From NCBI RefSeq assembly GCF_023517775.1, contig NZ_CP082904.1, positions 2,666,001 through 2,730,000 of the forward strand: a stretch of 64,000 nucleotides of DNA. Direction: 5' to 3'. The notes beneath the pieces were generated by a model. It ran no database searches. It was not told the origin of the DNA and saw nothing but the letters and a program-made list of their open reading frames with translations. Source of the stretch: Mixta hanseatica. Lineage in GTDB: Bacteria > Pseudomonadota > Gammaproteobacteria > Enterobacterales > Enterobacteriaceae. Positions 27,686 through 37,551 of this stretch are shown here, piece by piece; the first letter of the stretch is position 1; every line of letters starts with the position of its first letter. A program made the translations under genes and the position numbers.

Positions 27686-28849
27686 TTAAAGTTTCTTCTT
27701 CAGATAGTCGCCGATTTTCGTGACGATGCCGCCCTCTTCCACCTTATTCAGCGTCATCAGCGGATAGCTGGCCAGCACCTGATCTTTGTCGATCACCTGA
27801 ATCGTGCCAACTTTCTCGCCCTGCTTCAGCGGCGCTTCCAGATCTTGGCGATCGATAACATATTTCGCTTTGATATTGTCCATTGCGCTACGCGGCACTG
27901 ACAGATAGATATCTTCGGTGGTGCCTACCTCTACCTGATGCGGATTGCCGTACCAGACGGTTTCTTTACCCAGCGCCTTGCCAGCATGGAACAGCTGCAC
28001 GGTATCAAAATTGCTGTTGCCCCAGATCAGCAGCTTGCGCGCCTGTTCTTCACGGCCTTTAGGACTTTTACCGCCCATGATCACCGCGATCAGCCGGTGG
28101 CGCCCTTCCAGGCTGGATGCAATCAGGTTAAAGCCGGCGCTTTCGGTATGGCCAGTTTTCAGGCCGTCGACATGCAGATTTTTATCCCACAGCAGGCCGT
28201 TGCGGTTTTGCTGGGTAATGCCATTCCAGGTCAGCGATTTCTCGCTGTACATCTGATAAAAGTCCGGCTCGCCGTTAATAATAGCGCGAGAGAGCACCGC
28301 CAGATCGCGCGCGGTGGTGTGCTGGCCGGGCGCATCCAGACCGTGAACGGTTTCAAAATGGGTGTGGGTGAGTCCCAGCTTCGCCGCATAGTCATTCATC
28401 ATTTTGACAAAGGCGTCCTGGCTGCCGGCCACGTAATCAGCTAACGCGACGCAGGCATCATTGCCGGAATCGATGATCACGCCGCGACTCAGGTCGCGCA
28501 CGGTTACCTGCTCGCCCGGCTTGAGGAACATCAGCGAAGAGCCCTTAAATACCGGATTACCGGCGCCCCAGGCATCCTGACCGATGGTGACTTTATCGTC
28601 GCGGCTGATACGGTGCTGATCGATAGCACGATCGACCACATAGCCGGTCATCAGTTTGGTCAGGCTGGCCGGATTGCGCTGTTCATCGGCGTTGCCCTCA
28701 GTCAGTATTTGCCCGGTCGTGGCATCCATCAGCACCCAGGATGCCGCATCCACCGGCGGCGGCGTCAGCGGAAAAGAGATAGCAGCCGCATGGGCCTGAA
28801 ATGCCAAAAACAGAAAACCGGTAATAGTTGCAAGCTGACGCCTTTTCAA
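27686..28849 (-). CDS. dacD: DacD, D-alanyl-D-alanine carboxypeptidase (PBP6b type)
   Basis: A 387-residue class C low-molecular-weight penicillin-binding protein that trims the last D-Ala from peptidoglycan pentapeptides. It has a signal peptide (about 1-22), the SxxK motif SLTK (Ser62, Lys65), SGN at 128-130 and KTG at 231-233, and a C-terminal amphipathic tail ending IGDYLKKKL that anchors it to the membrane. I chose the TTG at 28849: it gives MKRRQL, matching the E. coli DacD start, and has GAGGGTG in front; longer starts up to 28933 add residues with no signal-peptide logic. Its position after yeeA and before sbcB follows E. coli. Confidence 0.9.
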   Translation of the reverse strand: MKRRQLATITGFLFLAFQAHAAAISFPLTPPPVDAASWVLMDATTGQILTEGNADEQRNPASLTKLMTGYVVDRAIDQHRISRDDKVTIGQDAWGAGNPVFKGSSLMFLKPGEQVTVRDLSRGVIIDSGNDACVALADYVAGSQDAFVKMMNDYAAKLGLTHTHFETVHGLDAPGQHTTARDLAVLSRAIINGEPDFYQMYSEKSLTWNGITQQNRNGLLWDKNLHVDGLKTGHTESAGFNLIASSLEGRHRLIAVIMGGKSPKGREEQARKLLIWGNSNFDTVQLFHAGKALGKETVWYGNPHQVEVGTTEDIYLSVPRSAMDNIKAKYVIDRQDLEAPLKQGEKVGTIQVIDKDQVLASYPLMTLNKVEEGGIVTKIGDYLKKKL

Positions 28850-29023
28850 CGGAACACCCTCAATCATAAACATGAATTTAACCAGGGCGTTGTTGTACGG
28901 GATTAAGCGCGGATTTATCTTAATAAATTGCAAATAATTATGTATTTAGTGGCGGCCTGGCTACTGTTTATTACGCCAGTTTGTTTCGGGACGCGAATAA
29001 CCTACATTAGCTGCCAGCACGAA

Positions 29024-29052
29024 ATAACAAAAAAGCCACCGGTCGGTGGCTT
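29024..29052 (-). terminator. Terminator of the YgdI/YgdR-like lipoprotein gene
   Basis: On the minus strand, stem AAGCCACC/GGTGGCTT with a four-base loop and then TTTTTTGTT, just after the lipoprotein stop. Confidence 0.9.
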
Positions 29053-29077
29053 AGCTGATTAACATTCGCAGAGGAAA

Positions 29078-29305
29078 TTAGTGCGGAATTTCGGTCATTG
29101 ATTTCACGTCGGAACGGTTAATCTGCTGTTCGTTACCGTTGGCGTCTTTATACTTAATCAAGCCGGTAGCATTATCCTCTTTCGGTTTGCCATCGCTGAC
29201 AATCGTACGTCCATCGTTAGTATGGATCGAGTAGTTGCTGCTGGAACAACCCGCTAACGGCAGGGCTGCGGCAAATGCAAATGCTATTAATGCGGTCTTT
29301 TTCAT
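29078..29305 (-). CDS. YgdI/YgdR-family small lipoprotein (DUF903)
   Basis: A 75-residue lipoprotein: a signal peptide ending in the lipobox LAGC, then SSSNYSIHTNDGRTIVSDGK and YKDANGNEQQINRSDVKSM, the SH3-like DUF903 fold. Two ATGs are in tandem; AGGAGG lies five bases before the second (29305) and only two before the first, so the second is preferred. Role of the family is unknown; it is likely anchored in the outer membrane. Confidence 0.85.
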   Translation of the reverse strand: MKKTALIAFAFAAALPLAGCSSSNYSIHTNDGRTIVSDGKPKEDNATGLIKYKDANGNEQQINRSDVKSMTEIPH

Positions 29306-29491
29306 CATAACCTCCTGTTCAGATATTTACACTTAATGTTTAGCACACTTTAACCATTACGCAATTTATCGCTCTTTTCTTCGCCTGTAGCCTTTGTAAT
29401 ATTTCGAAAGCAATTCGCCCCCTGTTTTTCCCCCGTCCTGCCAGCGTGTTCTACGCTTTAGTAACAGTCTTACAACAAAATACAGAGAATT

Positions 29492-31816
29492 ATGAAACAC
29501 AAGAATCGTACTATTGGTATTGCCCCTTACGGCGGATCGGCAGGCGGCTGGGGCGCGTTGAAAGCCGTTGCCGATGCGTTACGTGGTCAGATGTCAGTAA
29601 AGCAGGACGTTATCGCTCTGTTTAAAGTTAACCAGCCGCAGGGTTTTGACTGTCCCGGTTGCGCATGGCCCGATCCCCGTCACGCCTCCTCTTTTGAATT
29701 TTGCGAAAACGGCGCTAAAGCGGTTTCCTGGGAAGCCACCAGCAAACGCACCACGCCAGAATTTTTCGCCGCACATACGGTAAGCGAGCTGTGGCAGCGC
29801 AACGCCTTTGAGCTGGAGGGCGAAGGCCGTCTGACCCATCCGATGAAATATGATGCTGCCAGCGATACCTATCAGCCAATTGAATGGGAAACCGCCTTTC
29901 GTGAAATAGGTGAAAAATTACAAAGCTATAGCGATCCGGACAGCGTTGAGTTTTATACTTCCGGACGCGCTTCCAACGAGGCGGCTTTTCTCTATCAGCT
30001 ATTTGCCCGGGAATATGGCACTAACAACTTCCCGGACTGCTCCAATATGTGCCATGAACCGACCAGCGTCGGCCTGCCGCAGTCAATAGGCGTCGGCAAA
30101 GGCACCGTTGAGCTGGAAGATTTCGATCACTGCGATCTGGTGCTCTGTATCGGCCATAACCCCGGCACCAACCATCCGCGTATGCTCGGTACGCTACGTG
30201 AAGTCTCTAAACGCGGCGCGACCATCGTAGCGATTAACCCCCTGCGCGAGCGTGGACTGGAGCGCTTCACTTCGCCGCAAAGCCCGATTGAAATGCTGTC
30301 GCTCAGCTCTACCGCCCTGGCTTCCACCTACTATAAAGTGCGCGTCGGCGGCGATGCGGCGATGCTGAAAGGGGTGATGAAAGCGCTGCTTGCCATGCAT
30401 GAGCGCGCGCTGAAAGAGGGTCAGCCGGGCGTTATCGACGAAGATTTTATCCGTGAACATACCGAAGGCTTTGAAGCGCTGAAGCAGGATTTGGATGCGA
30501 CCGAATGGCCGCATATTCTGAAAGTCTCCGGGATGGATTACGAAGAAATCCTGAATATTGCGCGCCTGTATGCCAAATCAGAGAAAACCATTATCTGCTA
30601 CGGCATGGGCATCACGCAGCATCAGTACGGTACTCAGAATGTTCAGCAAATCGCTAACCTGCTGCTGATGCGCGGCAATATCGGCAAGCGCGGCGCGGGG
30701 ATCTGTCCACTGCGCGGTCACTCCAATGTACAGGGCGACCGCACCGTAGGCATTACGGAGATTCCTTCGCAGGAACTGCTCGACAGTATTGAAAAGGTTT
30801 TTGGCTTTAAACCGCCGCAACATCACGGGCACGGCGCCGTTGCTGCCATTCAGGCGATGCGCGACGGTAAAGCGAAAGCGCTGCTCTGTCTTGGCGGTAA
30901 CCTGGCGGAGGCGATGTCCGATCCCAAAGTGACCTTTGAAGCGATGCGTAAGCTCGATTTAGTGGTGCACATGGCCACTAAATTAAATCGTTCGCATCTG
31001 CTGTTAGGCAAACATAACTATATTCTGCCGGTACTGGGCCGTACCGAGCAGGATGTGCAGGCCTCCGGCGAGCAGAGCATTACCGTGGAAGATTCCATGT
31101 CGATGGTTCACGCCTCGCGCGGTATGTTAAAACCCGCTTCGCCATATCTGAAATCAGAGCCGGCAATTGTTGCTGGATTGGCTAAAGCGACGCTGCCTGA
31201 TACCAAAATTAACTGGGACCAAATGATCGGCGATTACAGCTTTATCCGCGCAGCGATTGAAGCGGTTTTCCCGGCCTTTAAAGATTACAACCGTCGCGTG
31301 CAGCAGCCGGGCGGTTTCCGCCTGCGCAACGCAGCTTCAGAGCGCGAGTGGAATACCCCTTCCGGCCGGGCGCAGTTTATGGTGATGGAAGGCGTTAATG
31401 AAGATCCGCGTTCGCTGAAATGCCACGATCTGGTGCTGACCACCTTGCGCAGCCACGATCAGTACAATACCACGCTGTACGGCCTGAACGATCGCTATCG
31501 CGGCGTGACCGGGCGACGCGATGTGCTGTTTATTAACGCGGACGAGGCGGAAAAACGCCAGTTGCGGGTGGGCGATAAGGTGAACATCATCGCACTTGAC
31601 CCTGAGGGCAAACGTACCGATCGCCGCATGGATAATCTGACGATCGTGGTGCTGGATATGGCGCCCGGCTCGGTCGGCGCTTATTATCCGGAAGCGAATG
31701 TGATGGTGCCGCTTGATAGCCACGATACTGCCAGCGGCATTCCGGCGTATAAAAGCATTCCCATTGAGATGGAACCCTGCGCGGTGCCGGTAGAAACCTC
31801 CGGCGCACTGCGCTGA
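29492..31816 (+). CDS. ydeP: FdhF/YdeP-family molybdopterin oxidoreductase
   Basis: A 774-residue molybdopterin enzyme resembling E. coli YdeP. The N-terminal part has [11 protein letters not shown] and FEFCENGAK, likely an iron-sulfur site; then [60 protein letters not shown] and [20 protein letters not shown]; the C-terminal molydopterin-dinucleotide domain has [16 protein letters not shown]. There is no Tat signal, so it is cytoplasmic. In E. coli ydeP contributes to acid resistance; its substrate is unknown. Monocistronic with a strong terminator. Confidence 0.88.
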   Translation: MKHKNRTIGIAPYGGSAGGWGALKAVADALRGQMSVKQDVIALFKVNQPQGFDCPGCAWPDPRHASSFEFCENGAKAVSWEATSKRTTPEFFAAHTVSELWQRNAFELEGEGRLTHPMKYDAASDTYQPIEWETAFREIGEKLQSYSDPDSVEFYTSGRASNEAAFLYQLFAREYGTNNFPDCSNMCHEPTSVGLPQSIGVGKGTVELEDFDHCDLVLCIGHNPGTNHPRMLGTLREVSKRGATIVAINPLRERGLERFTSPQSPIEMLSLSSTALASTYYKVRVGGDAAMLKGVMKALLAMHERALKEGQPGVIDEDFIREHTEGFEALKQDLDATEWPHILKVSGMDYEEILNIARLYAKSEKTIICYGMGITQHQYGTQNVQQIANLLLMRGNIGKRGAGICPLRGHSNVQGDRTVGITEIPSQELLDSIEKVFGFKPPQHHGHGAVAAIQAMRDGKAKALLCLGGNLAEAMSDPKVTFEAMRKLDLVVHMATKLNRSHLLLGKHNYILPVLGRTEQDVQASGEQSITVEDSMSMVHASRGMLKPASPYLKSEPAIVAGLAKATLPDTKINWDQMIGDYSFIRAAIEAVFPAFKDYNRRVQQPGGFRLRNAASEREWNTPSGRAQFMVMEGVNEDPRSLKCHDLVLTTLRSHDQYNTTLYGLNDRYRGVTGRRDVLFINADEAEKRQLRVGDKVNIIALDPEGKRTDRRMDNLTIVVLDMAPGSVGAYYPEANVMVPLDSHDTASGIPAYKSIPIEMEPCAVPVETSGALR

Positions 31817-31837
31817 TAAAAACCGAGCAATCGGTAT

Positions 31838-31868
31838 TAAAGCCCCCGCAATGTCGGGGGCTTTAATA
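31838..31868 (+). terminator. Terminator of the ydeP-like gene
   Basis: Stem TAAAGCCCCCG/CGGGGGCTTTA with a six-base loop; the T-rich end of the stem is followed by ATATT. Confidence 0.85.
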
Positions 31869-32132
31869 TTTCAGGGGGGTATAAAAATATAAGCTTTCCA
31901 GGACTGGTGTAATAAATTGCTGATATTTAATGCGTACAGCCATAAATCACGGTTCGCGCCGGGATACTGGAATATATCGCACTCAGAAAAACAATTTATA
32001 TCTGGCCATTAACCATATCAGTAACTTTTTCAGCTAAACATCAAACTGAGATAATCAGTTATCAGGATATTGTCTCTTTTCCTGACATATGGCATTGTTT
32101 GTCTATGCGTTTCTATCATAAGGATATGATAT

Positions 32133-33248
32133 ATGAGCTTCAGTCTGCCTGGCACCGATCTTTATTACCTGCCGCGCGACGATTTGGCGCCGGAAAGATA
32201 CGAAGAAATAACCAGCCCTGTTTTTGCCTGGTCCCGAATTGGAGAAAAATATGTTTTTGATGACCGCCAGAGGCTGGATTTTAAGCTGATTAATATGCAT
32301 GAGCGCGCCTTTAACGGTTACAACAACCAGCCGCCGCCGCACGGGCCACGGGAGCGGGAAAAGCTGAAAAGAATGCTCTTCAGCGGCGAGGTGGTGATGC
32401 TCGGCGGCAATTCTTTCTCAAAGGGAACGCTGTTCTATATTGATGAGCACGGCGCACTGATTTGCCGCGACCGGCTGGCGTTTAAGTTTGACGGGGCGCG
32501 GGATATTATCCGGGAATATAACCGGTCGGTTGCCCGCCGCGACTACAGCAAACGGGGCGGAAAACCGCGTCCCACGGCGTTACCTGCCCGCCAGGCGCAA
32601 ATAAAACAGCCCGCGCCGCTGAGCGTCATCAACAGCAAAGCCGCCGGACGGCTGCTGGCGGCAGGCGGGATGTATAACGGCAACCCTGAAGGGTTCAGGC
32701 AGGTCGCGCAACAACTGGGAGGCGAGGCGCCCGCCGGTTATGACCAGATGATGTCGGACCAGGCCAAAGGCCTGCTGATTACGGGCGCTTCTGTTGCTGT
32801 CGGCCTTGGAATAGGTAGACTACATATAATAGATAATATAAAAAAATTACCAACTTATAACACTTCCCCATCTTTAGAATCTCCCTACCTGCAGGGGTTT
32901 ATAACAAAGTCTGGAACGTTACTGAATGCTGAACATGCAGTAATAGACCCAAAAAAGCTCGCTAATTACGCATTAAACCCAGGCCACCCAATAGGGGGCA
33001 ATAAGGCAAAAGTGTTTGAATCTGCATTGGGTTATAATTCATCTAATATGGATGACTTAATTTTCAAAGTTAAACAAGGCATACTCACTCATCCAGCGAC
33101 ACCAGGATTACATGATAACTTTGGCCAGAGAATGTCTGTAGATATGCAAATTATAGGTATCAATGGAAAAATAGAAGTTATCCGTACAGGCTGGATGTAT
33201 GAGACGGAAGCTTTCGTCCCGCGTATGACAACCATTTATGTGAAATGA
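32133..33248 (+). CDS. Polymorphic toxin with a DUF6883-like C-terminal domain
   Basis: A 371-residue protein in two parts. Residues 1 to about 225 are GC-rich in codon use, have no recognised domain, a Pro/Arg-rich linker near 140-165 and a short hydrophobic glycine-rich stretch (LLITGASVAVGLGIG) near 213-227. The C-terminal part, from about base 32815, is clearly AT-rich and carries NAEHAVIDPKKLANYALNPG, HPIGGNKAKVFESALGY and a final WMYETEAFVPRMTTIYVK, the pattern of DUF6883 domains at the ends of polymorphic toxins. The abrupt base-composition change within one gene is what toxin-tip exchange leaves. AAGGA precedes the ATG. The gap of 264 bases upstream shows no gene. Delivery system is not evident; no PAAR, Rhs or VgrG part is visible. 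Confidence 0.6.
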   Translation: MSFSLPGTDLYYLPRDDLAPERYEEITSPVFAWSRIGEKYVFDDRQRLDFKLINMHERAFNGYNNQPPPHGPREREKLKRMLFSGEVVMLGGNSFSKGTLFYIDEHGALICRDRLAFKFDGARDIIREYNRSVARRDYSKRGGKPRPTALPARQAQIKQPAPLSVINSKAAGRLLAAGGMYNGNPEGFRQVAQQLGGEAPAGYDQMMSDQAKGLLITGASVAVGLGIGRLHIIDNIKKLPTYNTSPSLESPYLQGFITKSGTLLNAEHAVIDPKKLANYALNPGHPIGGNKAKVFESALGYNSSNMDDLIFKVKQGILTHPATPGLHDNFGQRMSVDMQIIGINGKIEVIRTGWMYETEAFVPRMTTIYVK

Positions 33249-33259
33249 CAAGGTAACAG

Positions 33260-33454
33260 ATGAACTTATCACCTTTTGATATTATTTTCTTGAATGAAAA
33301 CATGCCTGAATTAGGATTAGTTAAAGGTCAAAAAGGTGTAATTTTAGATGTATATAATTCACCTTCGCTAGCTTATGAAGTAGAGTTTTGCGATAAAGAG
33401 GGTAAAACGCTTTTATGCCTGGCTTTATCACCAGAACAGTTAAGACAGAATTAA
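33260..33454 (+). CDS. DUF4926-like immunity protein
   Basis: A 64-residue acidic protein: FDIIFLNENMPELGLVKGQK, GVILDVYNSPSLAYEVEFCD, GKTLLCLALSPEQLR. The D-V-x-L, GL-KG-x-G-V, YEVEF and GKT-x-x-L-x-L-x-x-x-x-L-R pattern is that of DUF4926, a small beta-barrel family often found directly after DUF6883 toxins. It starts 12 bases after the toxin stop, with AAGGTAACAG in front, and shares its low GC content, so the two appear to be one cassette. It should neutralise the toxin tip. Confidence 0.75.
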   Translation: MNLSPFDIIFLNENMPELGLVKGQKGVILDVYNSPSLAYEVEFCDKEGKTLLCLALSPEQLRQN

Positions 33455-33616
33455 TTGAAACGCAACGGGTTATGTTGAAAGAAAGCCATCCGGATTTATA
33501 GTTAAAAGCGTAACGATAGCGATCCAAACCAGGCGCGGTAAAATCAACGCTATCTGGCGGTTCTGATGAACCGGAATATGGTTTACCATGTAACGAACAT
33601 TACCACTCAGCAGTCA

Positions 33617-35056
33617 ATGGATAACATTTTGGCCAACGAACGCGCGCAACCGACCTTCCTCTTTCATGATTATGAAACCTTTGGTAAAAGCCCGGCGCTG
33701 GATCGACCGGCGCAGTTTGCCGGCATCCGCACCGATATGGATTTCAATATTATCGGCGAACCGGAAGTGTTCTATTGCCAGCCCGCCGATGACTATCTAC
33801 CGCAGCCGGAAGCGGTGATGATCACCGGTATTACGCCGCAGCTGGCACGGGCGCGCGGCGTTAAGGAAGCGGAATTCGCCCGGCGTATTCATGAGATTTT
33901 CACCGTCGAAAATACCTGCGTGGTGGGCTATAACAATGTGCGCTTTGATGATGAAGTCACACGTAATATCTTCTATCGCAACTTCTACGATCCCTACGCC
34001 TGGAGCTGGCAGAACGGCAATTCGCGCTGGGATCTGCTGGATGTGATGCGTGCCTGTTATGCGCTACGCCCGGATGGGATTGTCTGGCCGGAAAATGAAG
34101 ATGGTCTGCCCAGCTTTAAGCTGGAACAGCTGACGCAGGCTAACGGCGTGGAGCATACCCAGGCGCATGATGCGATGTCGGATGTCTATGCCACCATCGC
34201 CATGGCGAAGCTGGTTAAAACCAAACAGCCGAAGCTGTTCGATTTTCTCTTCAGCCATCGTACCAAACAGAAAATCAATACGCTGATTGATATCCCACAG
34301 ATGAAGCCGCTGATGCATATTTCCGGCATGTTCGGCGCACTGCGCGGTAATACCAGCTGGATTGCGCCGCTGGCCTGGCATCCGGAAAACCGTAATGCGC
34401 TGATTGTCTGCGACCTGGCTGGCGATATTACGCCGCTGCTGGCGCTGGACGCCGACGCCCTGCGCCAGCGCCTCTATACGCCGCGCCAGCAGCTGGGCGA
34501 TGAGGCCGCTGTGCCAATTAAACTGGTGCATATCAATAAATGTCCGGTGCTGGCGCCAGCGAATACGCTGCGACCGGAAGATGCCGAGCGGCTTGGCATC
34601 GATCGCCAGCACTGCCTGAATAATCTGGCGCAGCTGCGTCAGCATGTGGAAATCCGTGAAAAAGTGGTGGCGTTGTATGCCGAAGCGGAGCCTTTTACCC
34701 CTTCGCAGGATGTGGACGCCCAGCTCTATAACGGCTTTTTCAGCGATGCCGATAAAGCGGCGATGAACATTATTCAGCAAACCACGCCCGCCAATCTGCC
34801 CGCGCTGGATCTGACGTTCAACGATGAGCGCATCGCCCAGCTACTGTTTCGCTATCGTGCGCGGAATTTTCCCGGCACGCTCGACGATAGCGAGCAGCAA
34901 CGCTGGCTGCAGCATCGCCGTGAGGCCTTAAACAGCGAACGTATTGAATCCTTCCTGCTGGAGCTGGAATCGCTGGCTAACCTGCACGACGGCGACAATG
35001 AAAAATTAGCGCAGCTGAAGGCGCTGTATGACTACGCACGCGAACTGGTCTCATAA
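33617..35056 (+). CDS. sbcB: Exodeoxyribonuclease I (SbcB)
   Basis: A 479-residue 3'-5' single-strand DNA exonuclease of the DEDDh type: FLFHDYETFGKSPALDRPAQ (Asp and Glu of motif I), GYNNVRFDDEVTRNIFY, WDLLDVMRACYALRPDG and HDAMSDVYATI (His and Asp of motif III). The remainder matches the SH3-like and helical domains of E. coli ExoI (LLFRYRARNFPGTLD near the end). The frame is open from an ATG at 33566, but the 17 extra residues are unlike the family; the ATG at 33617 is the likelier start, though it lacks a strong ribosome-binding site. Confidence 0.93.
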   Translation: MDNILANERAQPTFLFHDYETFGKSPALDRPAQFAGIRTDMDFNIIGEPEVFYCQPADDYLPQPEAVMITGITPQLARARGVKEAEFARRIHEIFTVENTCVVGYNNVRFDDEVTRNIFYRNFYDPYAWSWQNGNSRWDLLDVMRACYALRPDGIVWPENEDGLPSFKLEQLTQANGVEHTQAHDAMSDVYATIAMAKLVKTKQPKLFDFLFSHRTKQKINTLIDIPQMKPLMHISGMFGALRGNTSWIAPLAWHPENRNALIVCDLAGDITPLLALDADALRQRLYTPRQQLGDEAAVPIKLVHINKCPVLAPANTLRPEDAERLGIDRQHCLNNLAQLRQHVEIREKVVALYAEAEPFTPSQDVDAQLYNGFFSDADKAAMNIIQQTTPANLPALDLTFNDERIAQLLFRYRARNFPGTLDDSEQQRWLQHRREALNSERIESFLLELESLANLHDGDNEKLAQLKALYDYARELVS

Positions 35057-35085
35057 AAAAAGCCGTCCTGATGGACGGCTTTTTT
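35057..35085 (+). terminator. Terminator of sbcB
   Basis: Stem AAAAAGCCGTCC/GGACGGCTTTTT with a TGAT loop, starting at the sbcB stop codon. Confidence 0.92.
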
Positions 35086-35103
35086 CTCTGTTGCACTAAG
35101 GCA

Positions 35104-35649
35104 TCAGAAGCGCAGCGAGGCGCCAATGTAAGGGCCATCAGCCAGCACGTTATCTTTACGGTCGCCTTTGTTGTTCAGCTCGGCGTATTTATAGCCAACG
35201 CGCACGTTCAGCAGCGAAATCGGCGTAAAGCTGATACCGCCGGAGGCTTCCTGATAGCTGTCGAGATGATCGGTAAACGCTTCCGGTGAGTAATAATATT
35301 CGCCATACAGGCCGATCATGTTGGTTACCGGCAGACTCACGCCAGCACCTACGGCGGCGGCAAAACCATCTTTACCATCTTCCGGATCGATCCACATGGC
35401 TTTGATGCCCGGCGTCAGGAAAACAGAGCCGATCTCTACGTTATAGCCCAGACGCAGACCGGAAACGTCGCCGTCATGGTCGCTACGCATCCAGTTGCCG
35501 GACAGGCTCAGGCCAGGGGAAGTGGTTCCCAGTCCAACGTTCAGGTTGGTGTAATGTTCACCCACATCAACGCTGCCTTCGATAGCCTGCGCTGCTCCCG
35601 TTGCCAACATCAGCGCAACACCGCTGCTTACCACTACTTTTTTAAACAT
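35104..35649 (-). CDS. YfaZ-family outer-membrane beta-barrel protein
   Basis: A 181-residue protein with a signal peptide (cleavage after AAQA) and alternating strands typical of a small barrel (GSVDVGEHYTNLNVGLGTTS, GLSLSGNWMRSDHDGD, GLYGEYYYSPEAF), ending in an aromatic residue (ASLRF) as barrel proteins do. It matches the YfaZ family, function unknown. The ATG at 35649 with GGAG in front is chosen over an ATG four codons upstream. Confidence 0.8.
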   Translation of the reverse strand: MFKKVVVSSGVALMLATGAAQAIEGSVDVGEHYTNLNVGLGTTSPGLSLSGNWMRSDHDGDVSGLRLGYNVEIGSVFLTPGIKAMWIDPEDGKDGFAAAVGAGVSLPVTNMIGLYGEYYYSPEAFTDHLDSYQEASGGISFTPISLLNVRVGYKYAELNNKGDRKDNVLADGPYIGASLRF

Positions 35650-35800
35650 TGCCAACTCCATTGATTCAGGCAGAAATTGCTGGCGCAGGGTAACCAGGCG
35701 CGCGGCGGGTTACAAGGCCTTTTGTCCGAACCGGAGTCTGCCGCCCCGGCGGGGCGAAGCCGTATACCGGTAAAAAGCCGCGCCGATAGCCTTTCGTCCA

Positions 35801-35829
35801 TAAAAAAGGCCAGACGCTCGTCTGGCCTT
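35801..35829 (-). terminator. Terminator of plaP
   Basis: On the minus strand, stem AAGGCCAGAC/GTCTGGCCTT with a four-base loop followed by TTTTAT, about 50 bases after the plaP stop. Confidence 0.88.
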
Positions 35830-35879
35830 CGCGCCCGGCCGCTAACGCTAGCGCGGGCGTTTTATCAACAATCGCTGAA

Positions 35880-37241
35880 TCAGAGCGATTCTTCGCTATA
35901 CTGCGGCACTGGATTACGGAAGCTGCGGGTAACCACGGCGAGATAAATAATCCCAACCGCGGCCCAGATCAGCCCCAGCACCATTGAGCTCTCTTCAAGG
36001 TTCACCCAAAGCGCGCCGACCGTCAGCGCGCCGCACAGCGGCAGCAGCAGATAGCTGATATTGTCTTTCAGCGTATAACGACGCTTTTCACGGATCCAGA
36101 ACTGTGCAATGACCGACAGGTTAACGAAGGTAAAGGCCACCAGCGCACCGAAGTTAATCAGCGCCGTTGCCGTTACCAGGTCAAAGCGGATCGCCAGCAG
36201 CGCGATAGCGCCAACCAGCAGCACGTTCAGCGCCGGCGTACGCCATTTCGGATGTACGTAGCCGAAGAAACGCTCCGGGAACACGCCGTCACGTCCCATC
36301 ACGTACATCAGACGGCTTACGCCCGCATGCGCCGCCATGCCGGAAGCCAGCACCGTGATACAGGAGAAAATCAAAATGCCGAACTGAAAGGTTTTACCCG
36401 CCACGTAGAGCATGATTTCCGGCTGCGAGGCGTCAGGATCCTTAAAGCGCGAAATATCCGGGAAATAGAGTTGTAAGAAGTAAGACACCACGATAAAGAT
36501 GATGCCGCCCACCAGCGCCGTCAGGAAGATCGCTTTAGGGATCACGCGCTCTGCATCTTTGGTCTCTTCAGAAAGCGAACTGATGCCATCGAAGCCGAGG
36601 AACGAGAAACACAGAATGGTCGCTCCGGTGATCATCGGCACCACATGCGCATGTTCCGACCAGAACGGACGACTGCTCACCAGCGTGCCCGCGCCTTCAC
36701 CGTGCGCCACGCCATAAATTACCATCGCCGTCAGCGCGATCATCACTGCAACCTGCAGCACCACGATCAGACTGTTGAAGTTGGCGACGGTTTTAATGCC
36801 GCGCAGGTTTGTCAGCGTCATAAAGCCGACCAGCAGCACCACAAAGATCCAGGACGGCAGATCCGGCACCAGCGCTTCAAAATAGATTTTCGCCAGCAGA
36901 ATGTTGATCATCGGCATAAACAGATAATCAAGCAGCGATGACCAGCCAACCATAAAGCCAACGTGCGGGCTAATGGTTTTCTGCGCGTAAGTATAAGCGG
37001 AGCCCGCCGATGGGAAGCGGTGTACCAGCTTACCGTAGCTCAGCGCAGTAAACAGGATCGCAATCAATGCAAAGGCGTAAGCGGTGGCGACGTGACCGTC
37101 GGTCAGACCAGAAACGATCCCAAAGGTATCGAACAGCGTCATCGGCTGCATATAGGCCAGACCAATCATCACCACCGGTAATAAAGTCAGTGTTTTTTTC
37201 AGCTGTGCGCGCGGCTGCGCGGATTGGGTATTATGCGTCAT
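35880..37241 (-). CDS. plaP: PlaP, low-affinity putrescine/proton symporter
   Basis: A 453-residue APC-superfamily transporter with about 12 transmembrane helices, very close to E. coli PlaP (YeeF): [94 protein letters not shown] and [11 protein letters not shown] at the end. It imports putrescine and should feed the Puu enzymes encoded to its right. Its start lies inside the last codons of an upstream 63-codon ORF (separate entry), with GGGGGA before the ATG. It has its own terminator, and another terminator separates it from puuE. Confidence 0.93.
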   Translation of the reverse strand: MTHNTQSAQPRAQLKKTLTLLPVVMIGLAYMQPMTLFDTFGIVSGLTDGHVATAYAFALIAILFTALSYGKLVHRFPSAGSAYTYAQKTISPHVGFMVGWSSLLDYLFMPMINILLAKIYFEALVPDLPSWIFVVLLVGFMTLTNLRGIKTVANFNSLIVVLQVAVMIALTAMVIYGVAHGEGAGTLVSSRPFWSEHAHVVPMITGATILCFSFLGFDGISSLSEETKDAERVIPKAIFLTALVGGIIFIVVSYFLQLYFPDISRFKDPDASQPEIMLYVAGKTFQFGILIFSCITVLASGMAAHAGVSRLMYVMGRDGVFPERFFGYVHPKWRTPALNVLLVGAIALLAIRFDLVTATALINFGALVAFTFVNLSVIAQFWIREKRRYTLKDNISYLLLPLCGALTVGALWVNLEESSMVLGLIWAAVGIIYLAVVTRSFRNPVPQYSEESL

Positions 37242-37422
37242 GGTTTAGTCCCCCCATAGCGGCGGCCGAATTGGGGCAAACCACAGGGAAACTTCGCGCT
37301 ATGCGAGAAAGAGTCTTCAGAGGCGTGAGGGAAGAAGCGTCGGTAAGGCGACCGATCGCGCCATAATCATCACGGAGACGAACACCAGCGAAGGCCGGTG
37401 AGAAGTTAACGAGTTGCCCCAT
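37231..37422 (-). CDS. 63-codon leader ORF overlapping the start of plaP (YoeI-like?)
   Basis: An ORF starting [16 protein letters not shown] and ending GGLNHDA. It has AAGGAAAACAAG before its ATG, a better site than plaP itself has. Its stop (37231-37233) lies just past the plaP ATG (37239-37241), so the genes overlap by 11 bases in different frames, the geometry of translational coupling. From memory, E. coli has a small gene, yoeI, at the same place before plaP, whose short product also starts MGQ and contains AFA; I infer homology to its start. The protein is not hydrophobic, and is Arg- and Ser-rich, so it looks like a regulatory leader peptide rather than a membrane protein. It was kept because of start signal, position and overlap, not from codon statistics. 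Confidence 0.6.
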   Translation of the reverse strand: MGQLVNFSPAFAGVRLRDDYGAIGRLTDASSLTPLKTLSRIARSFPVVCPNSAAAMGGLNHDA

Positions 37423-37514
37423 CTTGTTTTCCTTTAAACCACACGGTGAACGTGTTACGTGTATCTATCCGGCACGTTGGCCGGCCTCTTTTATGGATTA
37501 GCCTGGTTAAATGC

Positions 37515-37548
37515 AAAAAAATAACCGACGCGTAAAGCGCCGGTTATT
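37515..37548 (-). terminator. Terminator of the puuA-puuE transcript
   Basis: On the minus strand, AATAACCG and CGGTTATT close a stem with an inner GCG/CGC, followed by a run of seven T. It begins within a few bases of the puuE stop and separates puuAE from the plaP leader. Confidence 0.88.
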
Positions 37549-37551
37549 GTT

